Assembly: GCA_030512295.1 (NCBI GenBank)
Contig: JAULSR010000005.1
Location: 310,001-374,000 of the forward strand
Direction: 5' to 3'
DNA length: 64,000 bases
Source of the DNA: Bombardia bombarda
Lineage: Eukaryota; Ascomycota; Sordariomycetes; Sordariales; Lasiosphaeriaceae
Every line of letters starts with the position of its first letter. The stretch's first letter is position 1. Positions 11,225-22,800 of this stretch are shown one piece after another. The translations under genes and the position numbers were made by a program. The notes beneath the pieces were generated by a model. The model was given only the letters and a program-made list of their open reading frames with translations, did no database searches and was not told where the DNA came from.

Positions 11225-11517
11225 GCTGTCGGTGGTACGGTTTTCTTGTGACAGAGTGTGTGTGCTAAAAGGATGGTCAAGCGCCGGTTTCATTGATTTG
11301 TCATTACTCGTAGCATCGTCCATCCTAGGGAAGGAGACATGTTTTCGGGCTTCGAAAGGCGTTTTGTCATTGGGAATCTGGCATCTATTCGTAGCCCGTC
11401 TGATACCTACAGAGAAAGATGCACGCGAGAAAAGGGAGAAACGCTCTAAACCGCATGTACGTGATCATATCCAGCCAACCAATCGCTGTGCATGTCCTAA
11501 TTTGAGTCATCCTATAT
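11225..11517. other. Short convergent interval between sym1 and uap1
   Basis: Only 293 bases separate the two stop codons. The interval must hold both 3' untranslated regions and poly(A) sites. No gene is visible. Confidence 0.6.
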
Positions 11518-13158
11518 CTATTTTTCAAGCTTCGCCATGTCTTCCGACGTAGCATATTCGGCTTCCGCCCTGCCCCCCGCCGGCACCTTGCCATTTTTGA
11601 AGTGACTCTCTTCGAGTCCCTCGCCACCCTATAGGTACGTTGTTAGCACATATTAATACAAAGGCGGGATGTAACGGGTACTCACATAGCTCAGTATCGG
11701 GCTGATCTCGAAGCCATGCTCGCCGGGCGCTCTGACAACAAGTTCACAACCCACAGATTCAACCCATCGCCTACCCTGGTCCATGATGTCGCGCTTACTC
11801 GTCTCGGGGTCATCTTCGCCGGTACCGGGCGCGTTCTTGAGGGGGCTGAATTCGTCCTCGCGGCGGACCTCAAGACAGGCAAACTTGTTCATCTCCAGCA
11901 TGGGGAAGACGTCGAAAACAAACTGCTCCAACTTGATACCGTTGGGCTTCTCCGGCTTGACCGTCTCGCCATTCTCGAGGTTGGCGTGCGGGATCTTCTT
12001 CCGAGCAACGTGATGGGGGAGGTCCTTGGCCCACTGTGGGATGCTCTCGAGGAAGCGGAACGAGTAGTAGTGGTTGACGATGTTGGCGGCGCGGAACTTG
12101 AGCACGCCAGGCTGCTTGGGATCCTGCGCCTCCGCAGTTGCCTTGTCGATCTCGCTGTACTCAACCACATCAGGCCGGCCGTTCTTGCACAAGATGAGGC
12201 CGACGCTCTCGGTGGCGTTACGCTTGCGCACCACCTTGGTCGCGATGTCCACGTCCAGGGATGCGGCGAAGCCAATAAAGACGGGGTCAGCAACCCTGAC
12301 GAGGCAGTTGTCCACACAGTAAGCGTGGACGTGCTCAATGCCGCGCTTCTTCATGTCATCCAGGACCTTGGACTCGACTAGAGCATTGTAGATGCCGCCG
12401 TTTCCATCAGGGGCAACCGCCACCCTACCCTTGCTCTCGAGTAGGATCTTGCCATCGTTGGAGATGCATGGCAGCACACCCTGCTCAAAGAAGATGACGT
12501 TCTTAGACTTGAGGCGGAAATAGCTGTGCTTCTTGAAATAGTCCTCGGTAGGCTTGCGTGTAGGCCCGGACGTCATGACGTACCAGGGGACAGTGATGTT
12601 GCTCTTGTCCACGGGGATGCCGGCCTTGAGGCTGGCCAGAATCTCCACCTTGCGAATGCGCTGTGCTTGGAGTTCAAAGAGAGACTTGTGGGACGGCAGG
12701 CCGATATCATAGCAGCCCTTTGGCGCCGAGCTGCCGAGACGGGTGCCCTGGCCGCCCGCCATGAGAACCACGGCGACCTTGTTGGCAGCAATCAGGTCCA
12801 GCCCAGACGAGTACCACTTGTCGATGTCGCTGGAGCTCGAGTCCAGGATACTGGCCGTCACCGACTCGGGAAGGGGCTCCAGCACATCCGCCTTCGCGTC
12901 GCCATCGTCCGTCTTGGAAGGGCTGAGGGCCTTGGCGGCGATGGTGTTGATGTAGGTCGGATCAAACTTGGAGAGCTGCTGGAAGAGCGCCGTCTTCTCC
13001 TCGCTTGAGAGTGATTCGTAAAAAGTAAAGACCTGGCTCTGGCCGGCGTTGGTATATCTTTGCTTCAGCTCGGAGACCTGCTCCGACGTTGGCTCTTGGG
13101 GTAGTGCGTCTGCAGCATCCTTGCTCCCAAGATGCAGCACTTCCTTAACCTTGTCCAT
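11518..13158 (-). CDS. uap1: UDP-N-acetylglucosamine pyrophosphorylase, two exons
   Basis: Exons 13158..11686 and 11628..11518 give 527 residues, normal for the family. The start MDKVKEVLHLG at 13158 is preferred over an in-frame codon 72 bases upstream because the upstream residues are hydrophobic leader-like sequence without family resemblance. The nucleotide-binding signature is seen at residues 131-147 (VLMAGGQGTRLGSSAPK). PDGNGGIYNAL and the VDNCLVRVADPVFIG block follow. The 57-base intron has donor GTGAGT and a CTAAC branch. It splits ILSYGGEGLEE close to the C terminus. The enzyme makes UDP-GlcNAc from GlcNAc-1-phosphate and UTP in the cytosol, feeding chitin, N-glycan and GPI-anchor synthesis. 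It is essential in yeast (QRI1/UAP1). Confidence 0.96.
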
Positions 13159-14173
13159 GCTGTCGGATATGGAAGAGGGGGGAAGTCGGAGTGGGTGCAG
13201 AAAAACGATCCAAAAAATTGGGAATGACAATTGAGTATCGAGATGCGCAGGCTATGCTCGCAATGGGCTTTGTTATAAAGAAGAAAAAAAGCGAACGGCG
13301 TATTTGAGGACCTCTTTCCAATGGCGAAGCAACTGTCAACTCCCCCCTCGGAATGCAGCTGCCCCGCCATCCCGGTTACCCCCCAATGCTAAATGCGCGC
13401 GCTAGCCCCTTCCGAGGACAGCTTCCCCTGTTGAGACGCGCTAACTTAGCCCGCTAGGGCCGACATCAACTTACCTACTTCACTTTAATAAAGATTTCAA
13501 CTCTTGCAATGTCTGTTATGGACTTGGAAATATGATGATAAATGTAGTCTCGTTCTTTCCGAATTTGCCTCTTTCGTTAGGTGCTCATACTTATGGAGAC
13601 TAATAGCTGTCTATTGCTCTAGATTTTGCCGGGTTCAGTCGTCAAGGTGCCGCAATAGCTACGCTTCAGCACCTTAGGTAGGCGCAGCGGCAAAACTCGA
13701 GAATGGCCGTCTATCGATAGTAGCTCCTCGGAGGCGATCCCATTTTCGTATTGACAGATTCGTATATATACGTTCTCCGGTGCACGGCGCTGACCATTTC
13801 AGCTGCCAAGGCGAAAAGCAGGGCCTCCAATCCAGGCACGCAGGTATGTACCAGGACCCCTGAGATGCCTCGTAAGTATGCCTGTTAGTGAGCTGCCGAG
13901 TTTTGGTATATAACTGCTGCGATTTATCAGACTGACTAACTATACTACTGCATTAATTTGCCAAGAGCGGTATGTGCGATAGGTTAATGTCCACCACCAT
14001 CAACCACCAGGCTCCTGCATCGGTGGAGCTCTTTCTCATTCCATAACTTCTAGGCAAGGTTATCAACATGCAGGTGGCAATAACAACGGCAACAATTGTC
14101 TCTCCAGCTTGTATATAAACCCGATATAAAGACAAACCCACTGTAGACCCGGGGCCAGAAATCATCAACTACA
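13159..14173. promoter_or_regulatory. Divergent promoter interval uap1 / DNA glycosylase
   Basis: About 1 kb separates the two start codons. CT-rich DNA precedes the uap1 start on the minus strand, and a GTATATATACG palindromic AT stretch sits near 13762-13772. No gene is visible. Confidence 0.55.
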
Positions 14174-14436
14174 ATGGCGTCAGAGGTGAGAGAAGAAGGC
14201 ACGCCTCCGCCGCCCAGCTTCGTTGGCCGCCTCAAGCTGCAAGACTTTATATTTGAAGCTGGCGCATCATCAGTATCACCGGCAGGAGTCCGACGGAGCC
14301 CCCGGGGACTCTCCGCGTCTTCATCTTCCTCATCTTCTGTCGTGGCCAGAGTACATGTAGCAACAGTCAAGGCCCAACTCCGCACTACCGGCCCATCTAA
14401 GAGGAAAGCCACCAACACCAACACAGCTCTTGATGA

Positions 14437-14472
<36 letters not shown>

Positions 14473-15259
14473 TGGCACCAAAGATCTATCCACCTCCTCT
14501 CCCGCCCCCCGCAACAAAAACCCCAAAAGACAAAAGAAAACCCCATCCAGCTACGCGCCCCCCTCAACCTACGCCCACCTCCCCCTCCTCCCCGACGCCA
14601 TCTGCCCCAACCTGCTCGTCCTCTTCATCGGCCTCAACCCGGGCATCCAGACCGCCCGCACGGGCCATTCGTACGCGCACCCGACCAACCTCTTCTGGCG
14701 CCTCCTCTACTCGTCCGGCATAACGCCCAGGCTGTGCAGCCCGGCCGAGGACCGCGCCATGCCGGCGCTCTACCGCCTCGGCCTGACCAACATCGTCGCG
14801 CGCCCCAGCCGCAACGGCGCCGAGCTCAGCAAGGCCGAGATGGACGCCGGCGTCGACATCCTCGAGGCCAAGGTGCGGCGCTGGCGCCCCGAGACCGTCT
14901 GCGTCGTGGGCAAGAGCATCTGGGAGAGTCTGTGGCGCGTGAGGCACGGGAGGGGGATCCGCCCGCACGAGTTCCATTACGGCTGGCAGGAGGAAGGGGA
15001 GAATATGGGTGTTGTGGTTGATGGGGCTGGGGATGAGGATGAGGATGAGGATGAGGATGAGGATGAGGATGAGGATGAGAGGGAAGAGGGGGTGGTGTAC
15101 AGTCCTGACTGGAAAGGGGCGAGGGTGTTTGTGGCGTCGAGCACCAGTGGGTTGGCAGCGACGCTGAAGCTGCGTGAGAAGGAGGAGATATGGAGGGGTC
15201 TGGGGGAGTGGGTTGAGAAGAGGCGAGCGGAGGAGGTGGAGGAGAAGGCGGGTGTTTGA
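14174..15259 (+). CDS. G/T(U)-mismatch DNA glycosylase, TDG/Mug family, single exon
   Basis: The single-exon protein has 361 residues. Residues 148-178 carry the family core LVLFIGLNPGIQTARTGHSY followed by HPTNLFWRLL. Asn155 of GLNPG corresponds to the catalytic Asn of human TDG (GINPG). LGLTNIVARPSRN (202-214) and the second active-site loop VASSTSGLAA (320-329) complete the fold. Such enzymes remove thymine or uracil from G mismatches in base excision repair; S. pombe Thp1 is the fungal reference. The N-terminal 130 residues are low-complexity, with poly-Ser, a 14-residue Asp run (87-100) and basic residues, perhaps nuclear targeting. A second acidic block of Glu/Asp repeats (about 285-306) lies between the two active-site motifs. 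No intron is needed. Confidence 0.93.
14430..14472 (+). repeat. GAC/GAT triplet run coding for 14 Asp
   Basis: A tandem triplet run in the N-terminal part of the DNA glycosylase gene codes for residues 87-100. The tract is outside the catalytic domain and probably length-variable. Confidence 0.9.
15027..15077 (+). repeat. GATGAG hexamer repeat coding for Glu-Asp block
   Basis: Tandem hexamers code for an alternating Asp/Glu block in the DNA glycosylase. Unlike the N-terminal Asp run, this block is inside the catalytic domain, between the GLNPG-type core and the VASSTSG loop. Confidence 0.9.
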
Positions 15260-15594
15260 TATTTCCTGGCTTCTGCTGATATTGATATTGGGAGCTGGTT
15301 ACTTGATCTCTTTTGACACTTTCATGTCTCGCGCAGCGGCCTTGGTACCCGTATTATTTTGCTATGAATATTGTACAACTGTTTCTCCCTTTGCTAGATC
15401 AGATGTATACAGGTCTCACCAATAAATAAACAGGCGGATAATGTAAAGCGACAGATTCAGTCATAAAAGTCATATCTAAACGCCCGCGACAACGAGGGTT
15501 GGTATTTCCAGCCCCAGTCCAGAAACGCCGAAAGCCAAAGAATTGAACACCACCCTTCGCAAATAGTTGAAGGGGTCTCCCCACAGAACCTTCT
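15260..15594. other. Convergent interval between DNA glycosylase and secreted-protein genes
   Basis: A 335-base interval holds the 3' ends of both genes. Nothing else is visible. Confidence 0.55.
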
Positions 15595-17055
15595 CTAAAC
15601 CATAAAGACCATGGCGCCCACGGTAGCAACAAGGGGCCACCATCCAGCTGCCTCTGCCAGGGTTCGTAGACCGGCGCCAGCGCTGTAGGGGTCCTCGGTG
15701 CCTCCTGCAACCGTTGTGCCGTTTGGCAGACTGCCGTTGAGCAGAATCATGTCCGTCCCGTTGACATTGACAACCGTGACCAGGGTCTTGTTGAGGGCAT
15801 CGTAGCTGCCGTTTCCAATGACATCAGTCAGGAAGGTGCTATTGGTATTGTCGTCGCAGCCGCACTCCTGGGTGGGGTCGCAGGCGCAGGTGATGTTCTT
15901 GGATTCGTCCTGTCCGCTGCTGGCGTTATGGAAGTTGTACGGATGGGTGTACGGGTAGGTGTAGGCGCCGTACAGCCAAACGCCGGGCCAGATGGCCAGG
16001 AGGCCGATGCCGGCACCGAGGAGCAGCGGGTTGATTCCCGACGGAGATGTTCTGCCGGCGCGGTATGGCTGGGCCGCGCCACCTCCGTAATAAGATCCGC
16101 CGCCGTATGCAGGACGCGGGCCGCTGCCCGTCGTCGTCGCGCCACCTGTTCCTGATGAGGAAGATCCTCTTCCAGCACTGAAGATTATTGTTAGCTTGGC
16201 GTATACAGTGTTTGTGTATCACGTCTTCAACCGCACCGAGATCTGCTCTTCCACAGTGCCGCTACTGCTCCTCCTCCGCCTGCTGCCGCGGCACCTCCTC
16301 CCTTGGCTGATGCACTTGAAGTTACAGCGGGCGCTAGGGTATCTCCATACCCAGCACCGCTGTTATCACCGTTATCACCACTGCTGCCACGGCCGCTACC
16401 GCTGCTACCGCTGCTACTGCTGCTGCCGCCACTAGCAAGGTCACCTAGAAGGTCACCAAGAAGGCCACCAAGAAGACCGCCAGCAACGCCACCGGCGAGA
16501 CCGCCCGCAGCACCGGTTGTAGCAAGACCACCAGTACTACTGGATGGTCTACTGCCTCTGCTTGCGCCACCACTACTACCACTATAACCCGACTTGTGTC
16601 CCGAACTACCACCTCCTAATCCAGACCATCTGCAACACCCGTTCAGGTTAGAGCTGCCCTGCAAGGAGCGACGCTAACAAGAACGAGTTCACCAAGCCAA
16701 TAACAAAAGGGAGATGCAAAATCATGTCGCACAAGCAAGCAAGCAAGCAAACAAACAGAAATTAAACATACCCTGATGCGCCGCCGCTCGATGACGAGCC
16801 TCCGGACGACGAGGAGCCACCAGACGATGACGATCCACCCGAGCTGCTGCTGCCTCCACTGCTGCTACCGCCTCCGCCGCGACCGCCGCCTCCGCCGCCG
16901 CCTCTCCGCTTCCAAAGCTCTCGCCCGTCGCGCTCAGTGTGTTGCTGCGCTGGCTGGCGGATCGCGATCTCTCCTCTGGCTGGGGCCGCAACAAGGGCGG
17001 TGACGGTCGCGTCAAGGAGCAGCGTCCATGATAGGAGCGATAGATCGACTCTCAT
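15595..17055 (-). CDS. Secreted Gly/Ser-rich protein with GPI-like tail (DUF7732-like), three exons
   Basis: Exons 17055..16772, 16629..16237 and 16177..15595 give 419 residues. Residues 1-28 (MRVDLSLLSWTLLLDATV onward) form a signal peptide. A long Gly/Ser region follows, with stretches such as GGLAGGVAGGLLGGLLGDLL. The conserved part begins PRPAYGGGSYYGGGAAQPYR and includes one hydrophobic span (GINPLLLGAGIGLLAIWPGV), then AYTYPYTHPYNFHNASS, several Cys in CACDPTQECGCDDN and many N-glycosylation sites (NGS, NKT, NGT). The last 17 residues are hydrophobic after a small-residue stretch, like a GPI-attachment signal. This arrangement matches an uncharacterised fungal family I know as DUF7732; I could not check it. 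Intron 2 could use GTGGAA instead of the chosen GTGCGG donor, changing a few residues. Likely at the cell surface; function unknown. Confidence 0.8.
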
Positions 17056-18336
17056 AGTGGATTGTTGTGTTTCGGTAGATCAGAAGAAAATGGTTTAGGT
17101 AAGTTGATGGTAGCTGTAATCCCCGATGTTGTGGATTCCCAAGTACTGTAGTTCGGTAAAAAAAAGGTAGGTATGCAGGAAATTAAAAATGCGATGCGGA
17201 ACGGAGAAGCAGCGGAACGGCTCTCGATTCATATATTATTATAGGCAGGTGTTTTGCTGAGCCACCAAATGACGGGATGGATGGGCATGGTCCAGGAAAG
17301 GTCCGCCAAGAAACTTTAGTGCGGCAGGCGGGACTGTCTTGGCCTGGTCATCTGTCATGGAACCGAAAAACCGAAAAAACCGAAAAACCGAAAAGGGACG
17401 GTGCCAAGATGGCATTACTAGAATAGTGGGAACAACGACCTGTAACAACAGCCGTCGCAACTACGGTTCTGGATCACGATTGCTTCCATGTTATCACAAC
17501 ACTAAAGCAGAGCCTCAGTGGCTTGGGGGGACATGTGTTTGTGCTACAACAACCAGCGCCACAGGGACAAGATGCCCAATGACATACGAGTACGGGCTCC
17601 CCGGGTCATGTGTGTGCAACAGTGCAACGCCCTATACCGTAACATACATACAGTATTTTGCTTCGCCCACCGATTGGTTACTTCTGATCGTCAGGTTGGT
17701 GACATCAACGCACTTTGGATGACATGCGACAGAGAATTGCCCGCCAGGATAGACCCGTGGCGACAAACACCACAAATGACGTCCATGTTTCTACCGCCCC
17801 CTAGTCGCAAAGCCCCGCATTCTGCCTACACTCCATTCTTTTTCCCCAACCTGGACGATCCAAGGGCCCCGATTAGGCTACATTTTGGTGCGGGGACTAC
17901 TTAGCACAAAGTCGGGGTTCTGATGTCACGACCCGCACCATTTACTGCGCCCTTTAACACCGACAACAAAGCAGCACTAATTCCAATTAATCCCCCGATG
18001 CGCCAACCCCCGCCACCCACAGATGCATCTCGGCATCGTGGCTGTGTACTTCACAGCGTATTTCTGTACTTCACAGCGTATTTCTGCTGCGCTCGCTTCT
18101 TTCTAGTGCCAGAAAGCTACTACAGTGTCATCTTATGTAATCCCCATGGCTTATCAGATCCTCAGGCCTTTCTACACTTTGCCTTGTGATGTGCCTTGCC
18201 CACTCATGTGATAGCCGATACGATACGCCCACTGATCGGATCATCATTATCATCGACATCATCCTTGATACTACGCTACAGAAGAAAGAGGAAATCAGAC
18301 CACCCCCCGCTTCAGTCTCAGGTCTCATCCACCATC
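17056..18336. promoter_or_regulatory. Divergent interval secreted protein / ANCHR-like gene
   Basis: About 1.3 kb without a gene. It contains a short tandem of ACCGAAAA units at 17364-17395 and a 20-base unit repeated directly at about 18047-18087 (GTACTTCACAGCG core twice). Both are small local duplications. No coding frame with family resemblance is visible. Confidence 0.5.
18047..18087. repeat. Tandem duplication of a 20-base unit
   Basis: Two adjacent copies share the core GTACTTCACAGCGTATTTCT. They lie about 250 bases upstream of the ANCHR-like start codon. Confidence 0.75.
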
Positions 18337-19719
18337 ATGGCCACCCCTCGGCCTGATGACAGGTCTCTCCTCGACCGGCTCAACGCCTTGAAGCCCACAA
18401 CGGTCACCCTTGACAAAGACGCAAAGTAAACAAATACTCTTCCAGCTTGTTTGTTGTTGTTTGTTTTTGCTGTTGTTGTTGTTTGTTTTTGCTGTTGTTG
18501 TTGTTGTTTGTTTTTGCTGTTGCTGTTGCTGTTTGCGTACTCTCGCTAAAACTAAACGACTTAACAAAGCTTGCAAGACGCACAAGAGTCATCTCCCCCC
18601 CTCTCGCGAGAGGACGCCTTGGCAGCTCGACTCCGCATTCTTCGGGACGGCGGAGTCCAGAAGAAGAAGCCCCAACCAGAGCCCGCCCAAGCTGGTTCTC
18701 GTAGCTCACCACCGCTCCCAACACCAACACCACCAATAGCACGACCTCCTGCAGAACCGCGCATATCAAAGTCCCAAACGCCCAGGAACAATGCTTATTA
18801 CGATATTCCCCCTTGGGAGGCCGACCTTGTGGGCGAAGATGATCAGGCTGCCCTTGACGAGCTTCTGGAAGGTTTGAGCTTTGAAGTACCCGAAGCAGAC
18901 ACTGCCACTGGTACTACTACTGCCGCCGCCCCCTTATCAGAGTTTGATCCCGCCCACGAGGCGCACAGGGTTTCCGCTCTTCTAGAAAAGCTGCAGAAAA
19001 GTCCCACAGATTCTGTGGACCATGCCGCTGGAGAAGGGGCACCGCCACATGACACTAGCGAGGACGATGATTCCGATGGGGAGCACATGACCCGCGAGGT
19101 GGAGGAGATCCTCTCCCGGGCCCGTGACGAGATAGCCCTATCCGAATCTGACCCGGATCGGGGGCCCCGAGAAAATGTGGAGAAAGATACCGGGGCGGCC
19201 GACACAAACGCGGCCGTCGCGGCAGTGACTCCTCCTGCTGAGCCATCGGGTAACATTCACAAGCCGGACAGCACTGAAAACCCCATCTTATCGCTTCCCG
19301 AGGTCCCGTCATCGCCACCCACATATCCAGACCCAAGTATAGATAACAATACCCAAGAAACTCCAGAGCAGAGGAGAAGATCTCTGGACTTCGAGAACGA
19401 CATCACCACCCGCATGGCCTCGCTCAAGGGCCTCGGCTCCGGCATCAACGTCGACTCGTTTGGGCTTCCCTCGGCGCCGACGTTCCAGCCCAGCGACCAC
19501 CTCCCTCCTCTAAAGGGGCTGGGTACGGCGGCAGGCTACACCGACGAGGACCAGAAGACGTGGTGCATCGTCTGCCTCGAGGATGCGGCGATTCGGTGTG
19601 TAGGCTGTGATAATGACGTGTATTGCGCCCGCTGCTGGAAGGACATGCACCTCGGCCCATCGGCTGGGTTTGACGAGCGAGGGCACAAGTGGGTCAAGTT
19701 TGAGAGAGATCTCAGATAG
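18337..19719 (+). CDS. ANCHR/ZFYVE19-like B-box zinc-finger protein, two exons
   Basis: Exons 18337..18425 and 18570..19719 give 412 residues. The 144-base intron starts at GTAAAC, is filled with TTG/TTTG repeats and ends at ACAAAG. After splicing the N terminus reads MATPRPDDRSLLDRLNALKP then NLQDAQESSPPLSREDALAARL, two short amphipathic segments. The middle is acidic, Pro/Ser-rich and likely disordered. The C-terminal 52 residues (361-412) form a B-box-like zinc finger: WCIVCLEDAAIRCVGC, then YCARCWKDMH and a final HKW, with Cys 362, 365, 373, 376, 382, 385 and His 390, 402 available as ligands. This is the C-terminal domain seen in human ANCHR, which acts with Vps4 in the abscission (NoCut) checkpoint. 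A role in septation or ESCRT regulation in this fungus is inference. Confidence 0.85.
18440..18540 (+). repeat. TTG/TTTGCTG low-complexity repeat inside an intron
   Basis: The single intron of the ANCHR-like gene consists largely of TGTTGTTG and TTTTTGCTG units repeated four or more times. This makes the intron long for this locus. It is T-rich and adjacent to the branch region. Confidence 0.85.
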
Positions 19720-19838
19720 ACTGATAGACTGCCCACCCGGCTGGGTAAATATTTCATTCATTTTTTCTTGTATTCTCTTCCACCGTACAGCCCATGAGTC
19801 ATACGTACAACTCAATATTGATAACATTCTGGACAGCA
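19720..19838. other. 119-base convergent interval, ANCHR-like gene and cft1
   Basis: The two stop codons are only 119 bases apart on opposite strands. The 3' untranslated regions of the two genes almost certainly overlap. Confidence 0.6.
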
Positions 19839-22800
19839 CTAGAAATAATCCAGCCCAGCCCACTTCAGCACACCCTCTAGCTCTGTTCTAATCTCATCTG
19901 CGCTATTATAACCGGCTCTGCCAGTTACCTCACCACGACGTCCAGTCCCCAGCTCCGTGAATCTCTCCAGCATGGAGCCATCCACGATATTGCGCCCAAT
20001 CCCGGCGTCCACACCGGCGGGGGGGCAGCTCATGGATGGCATCCGATACCCTTTGGGATTCAGCCCTGCGGGGTGCAGAAGCGATGTCGTCAGCTGCGTC
20101 GCGAGCGACGAGAGTCGGCGATAGGCAGACTCAGAGAGCGGTCGCAAAGCCGCGATAACGCCCGTGGGCGAGGCCAAGAGGAGGACCTGTGGTGATCTCT
20201 TTTGGGTGTTGCCATCATCATCTCCCTCACCATCTTCCTCTCCACCCCCGCGAGACTGGTCTAAGGTGCCTGCCGTTGCAGGGAGGAGCAGCGAGCTGGT
20301 TGGGTGATGGGCACCGGTGTTGAAGGTGGTGCGATGGAGGAGTAGATGCCCCTGCAACGATTTAGGGTCTAGATGGTTCGTGTCAGTATGGCGTGCCTAG
20401 TGTGCAATAGGGTTGCATCTGGGAAAATTCGTTGGCAGACTTACGCTCAGGATTAAACTGGAGGATGTGAACATGACCATCGGCATCACTCGCCACGATA
20501 TATAGCTCCTTGCCGTCGGGGAGGAAGTCGGCGTTGAGCACCTCGAGTTTTGTAGAGCTCTTTCCGAAGAGAATCATTTTATAAGGTTCTTCGGTGTAGC
20601 CTGTAAACCAAACCCCTTTGAAAGCGTCTGCGATCAGACACAGTCCCGTACCGGCGAGTTCTTTAACGCTTGTGACGTAGCAATTCATGTCCATAAATGC
20701 CACGGGTAAGAGCGTGCCGTCTTCTTTCAGGCCGCGCACCATGCATTTTTGGCCTTGGGCGACAAGCATGAGGCCTTGCGTGCCGACTTCAGACAGCGCT
20801 GTAACGGCGCCTCGCGGAATGTCTTCCTTGGCGACGAGCTTGAGCTTCATATTTGTTTCCGGGCGGCCAGGCTGGGGAATGACTTCAGCTACGTCAAAAA
20901 CGTAGACGTGACCACGAGTCGGGAGGTCCTCGCCTTTGCACAAAGCAGTTCCAACTGTGATCAACTGTTTGCGCTCATTGGTGGATTCTGATATCTCAAG
21001 ATTCAACGTCTCGACGCATAGAATAGTTTCGCATGACTCCATTTCGACGGTATCGATGACGGTCCAGGTGATGGGGTTCATCAGTTTGAGAACGCCTCTG
21101 TCAACCATAGGCTTGAACGCAAGGGTTTCTCGTGCCCACTCCTTATGGTAGTCGTCATCCTTCGGCAGCTCAAAAGGCTCGGCAGTATTGCAGGCAATAA
21201 CGTAGCTGCGAGAAGGTGGATGGTAGGCAACGGCGTCTATATCCACGTTAACGGGAATCTTCTTTACTGAGATACCCAGCTCTGCGTAGCTGCAATCACT
21301 TGGAATTTGCGTGACCCGTGCAATCCCATGTGAATCAGCGTATATAAACCCATGCTCGCACCCCTCGGTGTGGAACGAACTCATGGCCTGCACGCCTGAC
21401 CCCTGGAGCCCGATCACTCTCGGTGCTGATTTTGACGTCTTCATAATGAAACTAGGGGATGCGCCTGGTAGAAACACGGTGCTGTATCCCGAAATGTTGT
21501 TACAGCGGCGCATGGGGAGGAAGCGTGGCTGGTTTGTGGTGTCATCTTGGGGTATTTCTTCTGGGGCCTTGGCGAATGTCGAGTTTGGCAGTTTGCGAAA
21601 GAACAAACTCTCGGAGAGGCTTGAGGCGGTGCCATTTTGAAAGCGAAATGGTTGGTATAGTGTCAAATCATCATTTGCGTGGCGGAGCTACAAATATGTC
21701 AGTCAGTACAATAACGACTTCGAGAAAATTAAAGGTAACCAACAATAAGATGTGGTGACTTGTATGCTGTATCGCCGAGATCTGCCACCAGGATCTCAGC
21801 GACTTTCTCCTTCGCAGTTCCTTTCCTGGCAGTGAAGTCGGCCGAGAGCCCAGGTGGGATATGAGAGAGATCTTTGGCGACATATACAGGTCTTGTTAGA
21901 TCGCTCAGACGGTATATCTGTGCACATATTAGCGTTTGCATGTAACATTAAGACAATCGACTTACGTGGAGGGCTCCATCTGCGCAGAGCAGAAACATCA
22001 GAATATTGTTCCCGGGTCCGACTCCCTTGCCCGCTGCTTCGTCTGCGAAAACACCATTGGTATCGGTATACAGACATCCCGTGAGCCATTTTGTCCTGAA
22101 CAATGATGTTCCTTCTTCTTTTTCGACCTCCTCCAGCTCAACGCCATTTTGAACGAAATTTGCGACAATGATCATGATGCTTAAGTCATCCCGGACGAGA
22201 AGTAAAAACGGATCCGCAATGCTGGCACTAATGACACGAGGCTCATGGCCTGTCTCTTCATCGAGCATTGGAATAATCTGGCTGAGGCCCAGATCCCCAT
22301 CGTAGCAGCGTACCTCCAACTTCAGCACTTGTATTATCCTATTGTCCTTACCCATCATCCCCGCCTCGACGGTAAATCCTGCAGCCGGCTCAAATTCGGT
22401 GCCAGCGAGGGTCTCGAAACCCGCCGCCGTGAGAGCGTAAACATCGGACGTCTCGTATCCATCCAAGTCGACCTTGGCGACGATCATAAACTTGTCATAC
22501 TGACCAGAAGTATCATAGTCGTTGCCAATGGCGTTTCCACCCTTGTCGCCTTGGAGAGATTTGGGGATGGGCTTCTTTGCGCTCACCGTCCAAAGCCCTC
22601 TTGCCTCGGGGAAATCGAATTTCCCAACGACCTTTGGCTGCATTTCCAGGTTCATGACGGCAAGGGAACCCGACTGGCTTCTTCCCACGGCACACACCAT
22701 TTGTAATTCGCTGCTTACGCCGGAAGAGTTACGCTCTTCCTCGCTGTCAGGCAACCAAGCAGGTTGGCCGTATGTAATCTTTTGGATGGGCGCAATGCTA

